Assembly: GCF_001499675.1 (NCBI RefSeq)
Contig: NZ_LN609302.1
Location: 62,001 to 126,000 of the forward strand
Length of the DNA: 64,000 nucleotides
Origin: Acetobacter ghanensis
GTDB lineage: Bacteria; Pseudomonadota; Alphaproteobacteria; Acetobacterales; Acetobacteraceae
Direction of reading: 5' to 3'
The notes under the pieces were generated by a model. The model made no database searches. It worked only from the letters and a program-made list of their open reading frames with translations, and had not been told where the DNA came from. Shown here piece after piece: positions 52,095 to 61,226 of the stretch (its first letter is position 1; each line of letters opens with the position of its first letter). The translations under genes were made by a program, and so were the position numbers.

Positions 52095-53706
52095 CGGTCC
52101 GCTCCCTTGTCAGCCGCACAGGCAGGGGCGCGCAGACCCCTGACATGCTGGAATAATGGCCATTAAAACTCTTCCCACCCGGCATCGGAGGATGACGTGG
52201 GCAGGGCTGTTGCCGCCGGAGCCTGCGCCACGGGTGGGGTGTTGGGGTGGATACAGGGGCCGCCACACGGGCCGGGCTGGACGGCTTGGGCCGCGCAGCC
52301 GCACGGGGGGCGGCCAGCGCCGGACGGGCTGCACGGTTTGAGCGCCCTGCGGTTGTATCCATTTTAAAGCGGCTAAGAGTTGCCGCCAGTGTACGGGTTT
52401 CGGCAGTCAGGTTGTGGCTGGCGGCCGTGGTTTCTTCCACCATGGCGGCGTTCTGCTGCGTAACCTGATCCATGCCACCAATGGAGGACGTTACTTCGGA
52501 CAGGCGCTGGGCCTGATCCTGCGTGGAGGCGGAAATTTCTTCCACGCGGGTCGCAATATTCTGGGTGCTGCCTGCAAAGTCGTTCAGGTAGCGGCCGGTC
52601 TGCTGCACCAGATCCACGCCCTTTGTCACCTGTTCGGCGGCAACGGAGATCAGGCGTTTGATTTCGCTGGCGGATGTTGCGGACTGCTCGGCCAACGAAC
52701 GGACTTCCTGCGCAACAACGGCAAAGCCACGCCCGGCTTCACCCGCACGGGCGGCTTCCACCCCTGCGTTCAGGGCCAGCACGTTGGTCTGGAAGGCAAT
52801 GCCATCAATGACCGAAATAATTTCGCCAATCGCATCGGAGGAGCTTTTGATCCCGTCCATCGCCTTGGTGGTTTCAGTCATGACGGTGGTTGCGGCCTTG
52901 ACCTTTTCCAGCGCCTGCTGGCTTTCGGCATTTGCATCGGCACAGGCTTTGGCGTTGCTCTGCACGCCTTCGGTAATGGTCCGCACGGAGGATGCGGCCT
53001 GCCCAAGGTTGGCGGCCTGCTTTTCGGTCCGTTTGGCAAGGTCATCGGATGCGGTGGAAATTTCTGCCGCCCCGGTGGAAATCAGATCGGAGTTGCTGGC
53101 AACAGCGCACAGGGCTTCGTTCAGGCGGGTTGCGGAATGGTTGAACGCATCACGCAGGGGCGCAAATTCACCGTCAAAAATCGGGTCATCAATGCGTGCA
53201 CGCAGGTCGCCCTGCGCCATGTCGGCCAGAGCCTGACCCAAACGTTCGATAACCAGATGGGTGTGCTTATCCCGGTCCTGACTATTGCTGAGTGCACCCT
53301 GAATTTCGGACGCCATTTTTTCCTGCCGCTCGCGGGCCGTTGCCTGCTCATCCACCATGCGGGAGAAGCGGGCAATAATCCGGGCCAGACGACCAACACA
53401 GTCCTTGTTTTTAAGGAAGGGAACGCTGGTGTGTGATACGCCGGAGCCTAGCTCTTCCCCCATCGTCACCAGTTTTTCAACCGGTTCGGTAATCAGGCTT
53501 GTAAACCAGCGCCAGATTTGCAGCACAACAAGCTGCCCAAAAATAAGGGCCGCCATGTTGATGATATACGTGTAATGGGCTGGCGCGTGCCAGAAAAAGC
53601 CAACCGTCTCCACAATAATCTGGAACATGAAATATGCTTCCAGACACAGCATCACAACCCGGATCTTATCGCGGAACGGAGCGTCCTTGTTCAGCCATTG
53701 CAGCAT
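52087..53706 (-). CDS. Methyl-accepting chemotaxis protein heading the che operon; C-terminus frameshifted
   Basis: About 540 residues from ATG 53706, which has AAGGAAG upstream and a start like the other receptor here. Two closely spaced membrane helices lie at about 15-65 with little periplasmic sequence. HAMP-like helices and the signalling hairpin [20 protein letters not shown] follow. After a Pro/Ala-rich linker the last roughly 45 residues look unnatural ([15 protein letters not shown]). One added C in the run near 52240 gives instead [22 protein letters not shown] with a stop at 52163. That tail has the xWxxF CheR-tether form and matches GWSDF of the receptor at 18.6 kb. As read, the gene runs 8 bases into the STAS gene. 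Confidence 0.82.
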   Translation of the reverse strand: MLQWLNKDAPFRDKIRVVMLCLEAYFMFQIIVETVGFFWHAPAHYTYIINMAALIFGQLVVLQIWRWFTSLITEPVEKLVTMGEELGSGVSHTSVPFLKNKDCVGRLARIIARFSRMVDEQATARERQEKMASEIQGALSNSQDRDKHTHLVIERLGQALADMAQGDLRARIDDPIFDGEFAPLRDAFNHSATRLNEALCAVASNSDLISTGAAEISTASDDLAKRTEKQAANLGQAASSVRTITEGVQSNAKACADANAESQQALEKVKAATTVMTETTKAMDGIKSSSDAIGEIISVIDGIAFQTNVLALNAGVEAARAGEAGRGFAVVAQEVRSLAEQSATSASEIKRLISVAAEQVTKGVDLVQQTGRYLNDFAGSTQNIATRVEEISASTQDQAQRLSEVTSSIGGMDQVTQQNAAMVEETTAASHNLTAETRTLAATLSRFKMDTTAGRSNRAARPALAAPRAAARPKPSSPARVAAPVSTPTPHPWRRLRRQQPCPRHPPMPGGKSFNGHYSSMSGVCAPLPVRLTRERTVG

Positions 53707-54299
53707 ATCAGTGCAACTTCCTTCATATTGTTGGGGTACCTTGCGTGGCAACCACCGGCGGGGTGCCCGTCAGACGGAACAGAACACCGGTCAGTTATGG
53801 CCGTAATGGCCCCCCCCTGCACATTCACAAAAATCAGGAAACGCCCAGAAGACGCTCCTTGAGGTCAAAAGCAGATAATCCGTTCTTATCCAGACACATG
53901 GACCAGACAAGCCTGCGCCTTCATACCGCGTTCATGACTGGATGTCTTTACAGAAGATCGTTCGATCTGCGGACAGCCCGCCTTATCCCTCCGGGCGAAT
54001 AAAATCATATAAAAACAACATTCTAGCGCCAAAACCACCCCCAACCAGCATCCAGTAGCCCGGTCGGGTTGATACAGCCCTGTGGCGAATGATAGCTTTT
54101 TTATGGCAATGAGCAAGCCTGTAACCCCACTGCAATTTCTAAAAACCGTGCAATATAAAAGGGTTCAACACGCTATATGCGACTATTTATTATTATCAGG
54201 GAATGAAAAAGTACCAGAACAGTACGGTTAATGACAACACTATTAAAAAAACAACCACAGCACCTGAGCGGCGCAGACCTTAAGCCCGCGCCGTAGTAT
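53707..54299. other. Long gene-free region upstream of the che operon and downstream of fliP
   Basis: About 590 bases with no convincing gene. The che operon promoter should lie in the part next to 53706. The section 54000-54260 is clearly more AT-rich than the rest. CGGCGC and GCGCCG around 54270-54295 can form a 6-base stem just after fliP, followed 20 bases later on the minus strand by a T run, a weak possible terminator. Confidence 0.4.
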
Positions 54300-55076
54300 T
54301 CACCCGCCAAAACTGCGGACAAGCCCACCAGCCACCATCTGCCAGCCGTCCACCATAACAAAGAAAATAAGCTTGAACGGCAGGGATATGGTTGCAGGGG
54401 GCAACATCATCATCCCCAAACTCATCAGCACGCTGGAGGTCACAATATCAATGACCAGAAACGGCAGATAAAGCAGGAACCCCATCTCGAACCCACGGCT
54501 GAGTTCCCCCACCATAAAGGCAGGCATAAGCACGCGCCACGGGGTCTGGTCCGGGGTGGCGGCAGGCGCCACATTGGCCAGATGCTGGAACGTTGCCAGA
54601 TCAGCCGGGCGCACATGCGCCAGCATGAACGTGCGGAACGGTTCTGCCGCGGCCTTAAGGCCCTCCATTTCCTCCACCTGACCGTCCATCATGGGGGCAA
54701 TGCCCTGCACCCAGGACTGTTCGAATGTTGGCTGCATGACAAAAAATGTGAGGAACAGGCCAAGCCCGATCAGCACCGTATTGGGGGGCGTGCCCTGTGC
54801 GCCAATGGCCCCGCGCAGGAGCGAAAGCACAACAATAATACGGGTAAACGCCGTAACCATAACCAGCAGGCTGGGTGCTAGCGAAAGCACGGTCAGCAGA
54901 GCGGTTAGCTGAATAATGCGGCTTGTTGTTCCCGGGTCCCCGCCCTTGCCAAGGTCCAGCGCAATGGACTGGGCATGGGCCACGACCGGAATACCGGCCA
55001 GCACACCAACAGCCAGAGCACACAGCGCCAAAGTCGCAAACCATGCGCCACGTCTTGTAAAGGCTGGAACTGTCAA
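54300..55076 (-). CDS. fliP: Flagellar export gate protein FliP
   Basis: 258 residues with a signal peptide (LALCALAVGVLAGIPVVAHA), as is normal for FliP, and four membrane helices. Signature blocks are LVMVTAFTRIIVVLSLLRGA, then GTPPNTVLIGLGLFLTFFVM, LMPAFMVGELSRGFEMGF and DIVTSSVLMSLGMMMLPP. FliP is the main subunit of the FliPQR gate. The start is a TTG at 55076 overlapping the fliO stop (TTGA). It ends the fliF-to-fliP series. Confidence 0.96.
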   Translation of the reverse strand: MTVPAFTRRGAWFATLALCALAVGVLAGIPVVAHAQSIALDLGKGGDPGTTSRIIQLTALLTVLSLAPSLLVMVTAFTRIIVVLSLLRGAIGAQGTPPNTVLIGLGLFLTFFVMQPTFEQSWVQGIAPMMDGQVEEMEGLKAAAEPFRTFMLAHVRPADLATFQHLANVAPAATPDQTPWRVLMPAFMVGELSRGFEMGFLLYLPFLVIDIVTSSVLMSLGMMMLPPATISLPFKLIFFVMVDGWQMVAGGLVRSFGG

Positions 55077-55489
55077 CGCTTGGGGCTCCGCTTCTGCATC
55101 AGAAAAGAGGGTCGGTCCGGCATATGAGGGGATGTGGCAGGCGTTGGGGCCGGGGGCGGCGTATCCGTCTCCTCTACCCAGCCCATGAACACATCGTTGC
55201 CCCCGCCGGTCAGGATCAACCCTTTGCGCTGGCCGTAGCGAATAACGCTCACCCGCCTGCGCTGGTCCACGGCAACGCTTTCCATCACCGCCAGATTGGG
55301 CGTCTGCCGCCCCCTGAGCAGGTAGGGCTCCAGAAACTTCAGGCCATAGCGGGACAGAAAGATAAGCCCGATCACAACTGCAAACGCCACAATGCAGGTT
55401 ATGACCGGCACAACAAAAGACCCCGCACCCAGCCCGGCCGCGGCCGGTTGCAAGGTGGTTGTGGCCGTTGCTGTACCGGGTCCGGGCAA
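55073..55489 (-). CDS. fliO: Flagellar biosynthesis protein FliO
   Basis: 138 residues. One membrane helix (VITCIVAFAVVIGLIFLSRY) is followed by the FliO cytoplasmic domain with LAVMESVAVDQRRRVSVIRY and GLILTGGGNDVFMGWV, then a Pro-rich tail. FliO assists FliP folding and export gate assembly. The apparent start is TTG at 55489, 5 bases after the fliN stop, without a clear ribosome site, so the exact start is uncertain. Confidence 0.88.
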   Translation of the reverse strand: MPGPGTATATTTLQPAAAGLGAGSFVVPVITCIVAFAVVIGLIFLSRYGLKFLEPYLLRGRQTPNLAVMESVAVDQRRRVSVIRYGQRKGLILTGGGNDVFMGWVEETDTPPPAPTPATSPHMPDRPSFLMQKRSPKR

Positions 55490-55494
55490 AGGGC

Positions 55495-55857
55495 TTAACC
55501 GTTGGTGGCGGAGGAGGACAGGATTTCTGTCATGGTCACGCCAATATGGTTGTCATCAACCACCACCACTTCGCCACGGGCGATCAGGCGGTTGTTGGCG
55601 TAAATATCCACGGCTTCACCCAGCTTGCGGTCCAGCTCCACCACGGCCCCGCGGCCAAGGCGCAGCAACTGGTTAACCGGCATGGTGGCCGTACCAATAA
55701 CCGCCGTAATCTTGACCGGAATATCGTAAACGGCCTCTTTCTGGGCTTCGTCCACATCCTTGCCATCCACTGCCGGTGCGGCGGTTGCGGCGGCATCCGG
55801 CGCAGACGCGCTGGTGGCGAAATCCTCAAGCCCGATATCGGTGTTGTCTGTACTCAT
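55495..55857 (-). CDS. fliN: Flagellar motor switch protein FliN
   Basis: 120 residues: an acidic Ala-rich N-terminus then a SpoA domain with DIPVKITAVIGTATMPVNQL, LRLGRGAVVELDRKLGEAVD and LIARGEVVVVDDNHIGVTMT. FliN forms the lower C-ring and binds FliH and CheY-P. GGAG precedes the ATG at 55857. It sits between fliH and fliO rather than after fliM, which is at 0.9-2.3 kb. Confidence 0.95.
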   Translation of the reverse strand: MSTDNTDIGLEDFATSASAPDAAATAAPAVDGKDVDEAQKEAVYDIPVKITAVIGTATMPVNQLLRLGRGAVVELDRKLGEAVDIYANNRLIARGEVVVVDDNHIGVTMTEILSSSATNG

Positions 55858-55873
55858 GATTGTCTCCGCCTGC

Positions 55874-56635
55874 TTATGCCTGCCCAGTGTTCTGCTGCAT
55901 GCGCTGGCGCGCAAGAGCCGTTACACTGGCAACAATTTTTTCAGCCATGCTTTTACGCCACTGCACTGGGTCAATCACAATGGTGTTGGCTGCTGTGGAA
56001 ATCCGTATGGTGCCCCGCGTAATATCCGACACGGGCACAACCTGCACGCCGCCTTCATTCTGCAAAGCTGCCTGCAGGCGCGGTAGATCGGTCGGGCTAC
56101 ACTGGACCGTTACATCCCCCTCGCACTCACGGGCAAAGCTGGCTGCATCAGCCAGAAGGTCCCGCTGCATCCCTTGCAGGACCGTCCCATCCAGCGCGGT
56201 TAGAGCCTGCACAATCTCCACCACCGTTGCCACAAAAACCTGCGAGGCCTTGGACAGCGCCTCATCCCGTCGGGCGTTTTCCGCCTTAAAGGCCTCTGTC
56301 AGTTCGGACAGGCAAGTGGTGTAAAATGCCTGAAGCTCCGCATCCTTCTCTGCAGCACCAGCGGCGTGCCCCTCGTTCCGCGCGGTCTGCTGGAGTGCGG
56401 CCAGCTCATCCCGCGTCATGCTGACAATATTGGGGTCAGGCGGTGGCGGCTCAGGCGGCTTTTCGTCCTCTGGCGTTTCTTCCTCGGCGGGAGGTGGTGT
56501 GTCTGGCGCGCCAAAATCCTCCAGATCCATAATCCGTGGATAGGTGCGTACGGGCGCTCCCGCCGCTCCCCCGGAGGAAGCGCCATCAGCCGCCATGCGG
56601 CACCCGCCAGACCGGAAGAGCGCCAGCGCCATCAT
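55874..56635 (-). CDS. fliH: Flagellar assembly protein FliH
   Basis: 253 residues. The N-terminal part includes YPRIMDLEDFG and a Pro/Glu-rich linker (EDEKPPEPPPPDP). A helix with small-residue repeats (ARNEGHAAGAAEKDAELQAF) leads to the C-terminal domain that regulates FliI. The FliH call rests on this layout and on the place between fliG and fliN. The start is the first of two ATG codons, overlapping the fliG stop by one base. Confidence 0.86.
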   Translation of the reverse strand: MMALALFRSGGCRMAADGASSGGAAGAPVRTYPRIMDLEDFGAPDTPPPAEEETPEDEKPPEPPPPDPNIVSMTRDELAALQQTARNEGHAAGAAEKDAELQAFYTTCLSELTEAFKAENARRDEALSKASQVFVATVVEIVQALTALDGTVLQGMQRDLLADAASFARECEGDVTVQCSPTDLPRLQAALQNEGGVQVVPVSDITRGTIRISTAANTIVIDPVQWRKSMAEKIVASVTALARQRMQQNTGQA

Positions 56636-57699
56636 TATGGAATGATCTCGTCGTTGCCGCCATTTTCGGTCAGATCAATTTCACCCGCATTGGCCATGTT
56701 CTTGATGATGGTCACAATATCGACCTGTGCCGCGTCAGCATCCTTCACACGCACAGGGCCAAGGGCGGAAATTTCTTCCAGCAGAATACTGCCAGCGCGC
56801 TTGGACATACATTGCAAGAACATCTTGCGCACGGTCTCGGACGCGCCTTTGAGGGCGAGCGGCAGTTTTTCGCGGTCCACCTGCGCCACAATGCGCATAA
56901 GGGCCTCGTGCGGCAGGCGCTTGATATCTTCGAAGGTGAACATAAGCGCTTTCACCTTTTCCATATCGTCGTGGTTGCGCTTGTCCATGGAGGCCATGAG
57001 GCGGGTTTCGGTCTTGCGGTCGAAGTTGTTGAACACCTCGGCCAGCAGTTCGTAACTGTCGCGCTTGGCCGAACGACCAAGGGAGGAAATGAATTCGGAC
57101 CGCAAGGTAGCCTCCACGCTGTCCAGCACCTCGCGCTGCACCGTTTCCATATGCAGGACGCGCATCATCACTTCGGTTGCGTAGTCCTCGGGCAGCAGGG
57201 TCAGCACGCGCGCGGCATGGGCCGGTTGCAGACGGCTGAGAATAACGGCGGCTGTCTGCGGGTATTCGTTGCGCAGGTAGTTGGCCAGAACGGCCTCCTG
57301 CACGTTGCCCAGCTTGTCCCACATGGTGCGGCCGGCCGGACCACGGATTTCTTCCATGATCTTGTCGACCTGCTCGCCCGACAGGGCCTTGCGCAGCAGT
57401 TCTTCCGTGGTTTCGTACGTGCCCACCAGCCCTTCGGACGATTCGAAGTTCTTGGAGAACTGGGCGCACACCTCCTCCACAACCGAGGCGCTGACTAGCC
57501 CCAGCCCCGCCATGGCCACAGACACATCGCGGACTTCGTCTTCCTGCAACTGTTTGAGCACCTTGGCCGCCCGCTCGCGCCCGGCGGCAAGCAGAAGAAT
57601 GGCAACCCGCTGCTTGCCAGTCAGGTACCGTGTCTCGTCATGAACAACAGGTTCTTCCTGCTGCTGCTGCCCGGCGGGGGCTGCTGCGGTCTCGGACAT
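56635..57699 (-). CDS. fliG: Flagellar motor switch protein FliG
   Basis: 354 residues with the three FliG domains. The N-terminal domain begins KQRVAILLLAAGRERAAKVL. The middle domain has the EHPQ-equivalent NEYPQTAAVILSRLQPAHAA. The C-terminal torque helix region is PLALKGASETVRKMFLQCMS. FliG joins the MS ring to FliM and receives torque from MotA. It starts 3 bases after fliF. Confidence 0.97.
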   Translation of the reverse strand: MSETAAAPAGQQQQEEPVVHDETRYLTGKQRVAILLLAAGRERAAKVLKQLQEDEVRDVSVAMAGLGLVSASVVEEVCAQFSKNFESSEGLVGTYETTEELLRKALSGEQVDKIMEEIRGPAGRTMWDKLGNVQEAVLANYLRNEYPQTAAVILSRLQPAHAARVLTLLPEDYATEVMMRVLHMETVQREVLDSVEATLRSEFISSLGRSAKRDSYELLAEVFNNFDRKTETRLMASMDKRNHDDMEKVKALMFTFEDIKRLPHEALMRIVAQVDREKLPLALKGASETVRKMFLQCMSKRAGSILLEEISALGPVRVKDADAAQVDIVTIIKNMANAGEIDLTENGGNDEIIP

Positions 57700-57702
57700 G
57701 GC

Positions 57703-59349
57703 CTAGGCTCCCTTCTTCGGATCCGGGGCCGCCAGCCAGCTCCGGATAATCAGGACAGTTTCATCAAGGTTGTTTTCAAAGCGATCGGCGACCTTATCCA
57801 GCGCTTCCTGCCGCAGCTTGCCCTTGACGCCATCCATATCCACCACGGTGCCATCCTCGGCCACGGTGGTACCCGGAGGCAGCATCTGCCCATTGGGACC
57901 CATGACCATGCCGCCACCCTCTGCACCCGCCAGCAGTTTTTCCTGCCCTTCGACTTCCTTGGTAACCAGAGTAACCAGACCGGTGCGGCGCAGCATGGGG
58001 CGCAGGCCAATAAACAGCGCACCCAGAACCAGCAGAATGGGAATAACCCACTCGGCCACGTAAATGAGCATTTCGCGGCTGAAGTAGTCCGTATGGCCAC
58101 CAGCAAAGTCAAACCCGCCATCGGGCATGAACCGCATGGACACAACGCGCACTTCGTCCCCACGGGCCTTATCAAAGCCCACGGCGGTCTGTGCCAGCGT
58201 GGTAATCCGCTCCAGCTCGGAATCATCGAGCGGGGTCCAGACTTCCTTGCCGCTCTTGTCCTTGGTCATGGTGCCGTCCACCAGCACCGCCATGCTGACA
58301 CGCGCAACACGTGGGCGCGACTGGTTTACAACCCGGACCCGCTTACCAATTTCATAATTGTTGGTCTCTTCTTCCCGGTCATTGGTGGAACCGGTCTTGT
58401 TGTCCTGATTGGCGTTGGCGTTCGGCAGGTTGTTCCCCACCGTGGTGCTGGGGCTGGATTCGGTGTTGACGCTCTTATCCGAACTGGTCTGCTGCGACCG
58501 CAGAACCTGCTGGTTCGGGTCATAGCTTTCGTCCGTTTCATGAATTTCGTCTGTGTTCATGGTCACAGCGGCACGGGCCCGCACATGCCCTGCACCCAGC
58601 GTGGGCACCAGCATGTCTTCCACCGCCTGCGCAAGGCGCTGCTCCTCGGCGTGGCGCTGTTTTTCAAGCTGCGATTCCTGCCCGGCCAGACTATCCGGGT
58701 CACCCGGCTTGACCAGCACGTCGCCCCGCGTATCCACAATGGAGATGTTCTGCGGGCGCAGGCCCGGCACGGCGGCGGCAACAAGGTTCTGAATAGCCTG
58801 AATGCCATCGGGCGCCATACGCCCAGCCCGGCCAATATCCAGCACCACACTGGCCTGCGAGGGATTGGTCTCGGTAGAAAACAGGTCTCTGTGCGGCAGA
58901 ACCAGATGCACCCGCACATTCCGCACACCGTGCAGCAGACGGATGGAGCGCTCCAGCTCCCCTTCCATGGCGCGGGTCTCGTTAATGGACTGCTCGAACT
59001 GGGTGCTGGTCAGCGTGCCGCTCTTGTCGAACAGCTCGTACCCGACCGCACCGCCGCTGGGCAGGCCATCCTTGGCAAGCAGCAGGCGGGCGCTGGCAAC
59101 CTTGTCCTTGGCCACAAAAATGCGGGTGCCGTCCTGACTGGTAGTGAAGGAGATATGGGCCTTGGCGAGGTCATCGGCCATTTCGGCCGCCTCGGTCAGG
59201 TCCAGATCACCATAAAGCAGCGCACTGGCCCCACCACCGGCGTAAAAGGCAAAGTACGTCAGCACGCCCAGTAGGGCTGCCCCTGCAACACCAAGCGCAA
59301 TCTGCTGCGTGCGGCCCAGAGCCTTGAGACTTGTCAGAAAATTTTTCAT
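57703..59349 (-). CDS. fliF: Flagellar MS-ring protein FliF
   Basis: 548 residues with an N-terminal membrane helix (IALGVAGAALLGVLTYFAFY), ring-building motifs (EFEQSINETRAMEGELERSI-like block and VRNVRVHLVLPHRDLFST), and a second membrane helix near 430-455 (WVIPILLVLGALFIGLRPML). The C-terminal FliG-binding tail includes TVLIIRSWL. FliF is the base on which the export gate and C-ring assemble. A 262-base gap separates it from the upstream lipoprotein, so it may have its own promoter. Confidence 0.97.
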   Translation of the reverse strand: MKNFLTSLKALGRTQQIALGVAGAALLGVLTYFAFYAGGGASALLYGDLDLTEAAEMADDLAKAHISFTTSQDGTRIFVAKDKVASARLLLAKDGLPSGGAVGYELFDKSGTLTSTQFEQSINETRAMEGELERSIRLLHGVRNVRVHLVLPHRDLFSTETNPSQASVVLDIGRAGRMAPDGIQAIQNLVAAAVPGLRPQNISIVDTRGDVLVKPGDPDSLAGQESQLEKQRHAEEQRLAQAVEDMLVPTLGAGHVRARAAVTMNTDEIHETDESYDPNQQVLRSQQTSSDKSVNTESSPSTTVGNNLPNANANQDNKTGSTNDREEETNNYEIGKRVRVVNQSRPRVARVSMAVLVDGTMTKDKSGKEVWTPLDDSELERITTLAQTAVGFDKARGDEVRVVSMRFMPDGGFDFAGGHTDYFSREMLIYVAEWVIPILLVLGALFIGLRPMLRRTGLVTLVTKEVEGQEKLLAGAEGGGMVMGPNGQMLPPGTTVAEDGTVVDMDGVKGKLRQEALDKVADRFENNLDETVLIIRSWLAAPDPKKGA

Positions 59350-59611
59350 ATGGGAACGGCTACGCTGTCACGATGGAAAAATGGGGAACAACACAACTCT
59401 CCAGACGTTTCAGCATCCATATACTCCGCGGCTCCGCCAAACCATGGCCTTGCCATCGCCCTGTCATGCCCGTCAAGGTAAACTGGCTGCCGTATAGCCA
59501 TAAACACATCAAGGGCCTGTTGTGCCACATTAAAAGTACAACCTTGCAACACCAGACCCACTCCAGCTTTTGCCTTAATCCTTGGGTCCGGTGCGCCAGA
59601 CGGACCCTGTA

Positions 59612-59947
59612 TTATGGATAATAGGCGTTTGTTGGTGGCGCCTTTTTGACCGACATGTTCAGCCGCTGTGCGTTCTGGTCCTGCGTCAGCCCTGTTGGGC
59701 CTTCAGCCACCTCACGCGCTACGTTTGGCATCAGGTCCGGGCGGGCCCAGCAATCCACGCCATTCCAGCTCTGTGTGCAGTAAGGTTGCGGGGCTGGCGG
59801 CCGCTCAGGCGGTGCACACCAGTCCTCCCCTTCCTGAATATAACCAGCGCTGCACTCCCGCCCCGATATTTTGCTGGCAATGTGGTCGGGAGAACACCCC
59901 GCAACCACCAGAACCAGGGCCACCATCACTCCGCGCCTGATCATCAT
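59612..59947 (-). CDS. Small predicted lipoprotein
   Basis: 111 residues with a lipoprotein signal (VMVALVLVVAGCS, lipobox VAGC). The mature part has several cysteines, and the sequence PYCTQSWNGVDCWARPDLMP suggests a disulfide-bonded periplasmic domain. I recall similar short lipoproteins in related bacteria but know no function. It lies between the MotE-like gene and fliF. Confidence 0.68.
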   Translation of the reverse strand: MMIRRGVMVALVLVVAGCSPDHIASKISGRECSAGYIQEGEDWCAPPERPPAPQPYCTQSWNGVDCWARPDLMPNVAREVAEGPTGLTQDQNAQRLNMSVKKAPPTNAYYP

Positions 59948-60146
59948 GCCTTCCTGTTCCCGTCCTTCAAGCTTTTACGCGCACCCTCGTACCCGAACTG
60001 GCTGACATGGGTGCCAATGTCGCCATGCCCGGTAACCGGGCCGTTTATGCCAGATGACGCCTTATTTTAAGTCACTTCCCAAGCAAATGCGAGACAGTAG
60101 CCAGCCTCGCCCGGAAAAAAACGATGCGCCTTAAAAACGGTACACC

Positions 60147-61097
60147 TTACTGGGTCGTTGACTGCTGAGAAGACTGAGCACCCCCACGCGTTCCTGCTGC
60201 CGGGGCTGGCGGTGTAACAGGTTTGGCCCACCATGTGGCCGTCCCCACGTTCTGCGCGACCCGGTCCCCACCATCGCTCCCATCGGGCGAAGACGCATGG
60301 AAGCTTCTGATCCCCGCCATGAACTGGGAAATCAGGTTCACACGCTCGGGCGACATGTTGCCCATAATGGCAGAAACCTTACGGGTATTCATTTTGCTCG
60401 CCACAGCCACCAGCACATGAATATCCATAATGTTAAAGACTGCCGCCGCCTCCTTGGGGGGCATATCCTCATAAATCTTGACCAGCCGGTCCGTCTCGGC
60501 GTCCATCACCTCACGGTGGGCTGCCTGCTTCTGCTCCAGCGAGGCAAGGGACGCATCCAGCGTGTTCATTTTCTGGTCCAGTACGGCGCGGGCTGCGTTC
60601 AGCACCTGCTTCTGCTGGTCCAGTTGCTGCTGCTCGCCCGCAATGGTGGACTGGCGGGCCAGAATGTCCTTAACCAGATCCGCCTCAGCCTTACTCACAT
60701 CCGGGTCCGGGTCGGGGCCAAGCGTGCTGCCTGCCTTAACCTGTGCGCAGGAAATACCCTTGGAGCAGTCATCCCCCGCGCCAGCACCCTTCTTTTTGCT
60801 GCTGGCTGGGTCGTTCACTGGGGGGGACATATCCGCCGCTTCGTTGGGGTCCAGAACAGACACCCAGCCCTCCAGCGCATCCCGGTCGCTTTTGGTTTTG
60901 CTAACCGAATCATTAACCGCGGGTGCACTTTCGGCCGCAGCCGCATGTGCCACGGACATCAGGGGTTGGGGGCCTGTGTCCGCGCTATCGTCCTTCATAT
61001 GACCGGCAATGGTGTGAATGTTCATAGCCAGAAGAAGAGTCATCAGGCTTGATGAAATATGCACAAGTTTCCCGAACGACAAACGGGGTATCAGCAT
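60147..61097 (-). CDS. MotE-like protein (MgtE N-terminal-like coiled-coil protein)
   Basis: About 316 residues. A membrane or signal helix lies near the start (HISSSLMTLLLAMNIHTIAG). A variable region follows, then a long coiled coil (about 135-205). The C-terminal MgtE-N-like module reads VKIYEDMPPKEAAAVFNIMD and MNTRKVSAIMGNMSPERVNL. This is the layout of MotE, the rhizobial chaperone that stabilises periplasmic MotC. ATG 61097 follows AGG closely. It lies in the flgG-flgA-flgH series and probably supports motor assembly. Confidence 0.8.
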   Translation of the reverse strand: MLIPRLSFGKLVHISSSLMTLLLAMNIHTIAGHMKDDSADTGPQPLMSVAHAAAAESAPAVNDSVSKTKSDRDALEGWVSVLDPNEAADMSPPVNDPASSKKKGAGAGDDCSKGISCAQVKAGSTLGPDPDPDVSKAEADLVKDILARQSTIAGEQQQLDQQKQVLNAARAVLDQKMNTLDASLASLEQKQAAHREVMDAETDRLVKIYEDMPPKEAAAVFNIMDIHVLVAVASKMNTRKVSAIMGNMSPERVNLISQFMAGIRSFHASSPDGSDGGDRVAQNVGTATWWAKPVTPPAPAAGTRGGAQSSQQSTTQ

Positions 61098-61226
61098 CAC
61101 AACCTACGACATCTCTTCACAAAAACAATCTGGCAACCGGGCATGGCGGACTAACCGGACCATATCCGGGGCGCGTAGCCAGCCACGCACCCCACCCAAC
61201 GCCCACACCGCGGGCCAGAATGGGCT

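Noticed and set aside
53886..54116. 76-codon minus-strand frame in the gap upstream of the che operon
   Set aside because: No ribosome site, mixed composition with Cys and Trp at odd positions, AT-rich surroundings; more likely non-coding.
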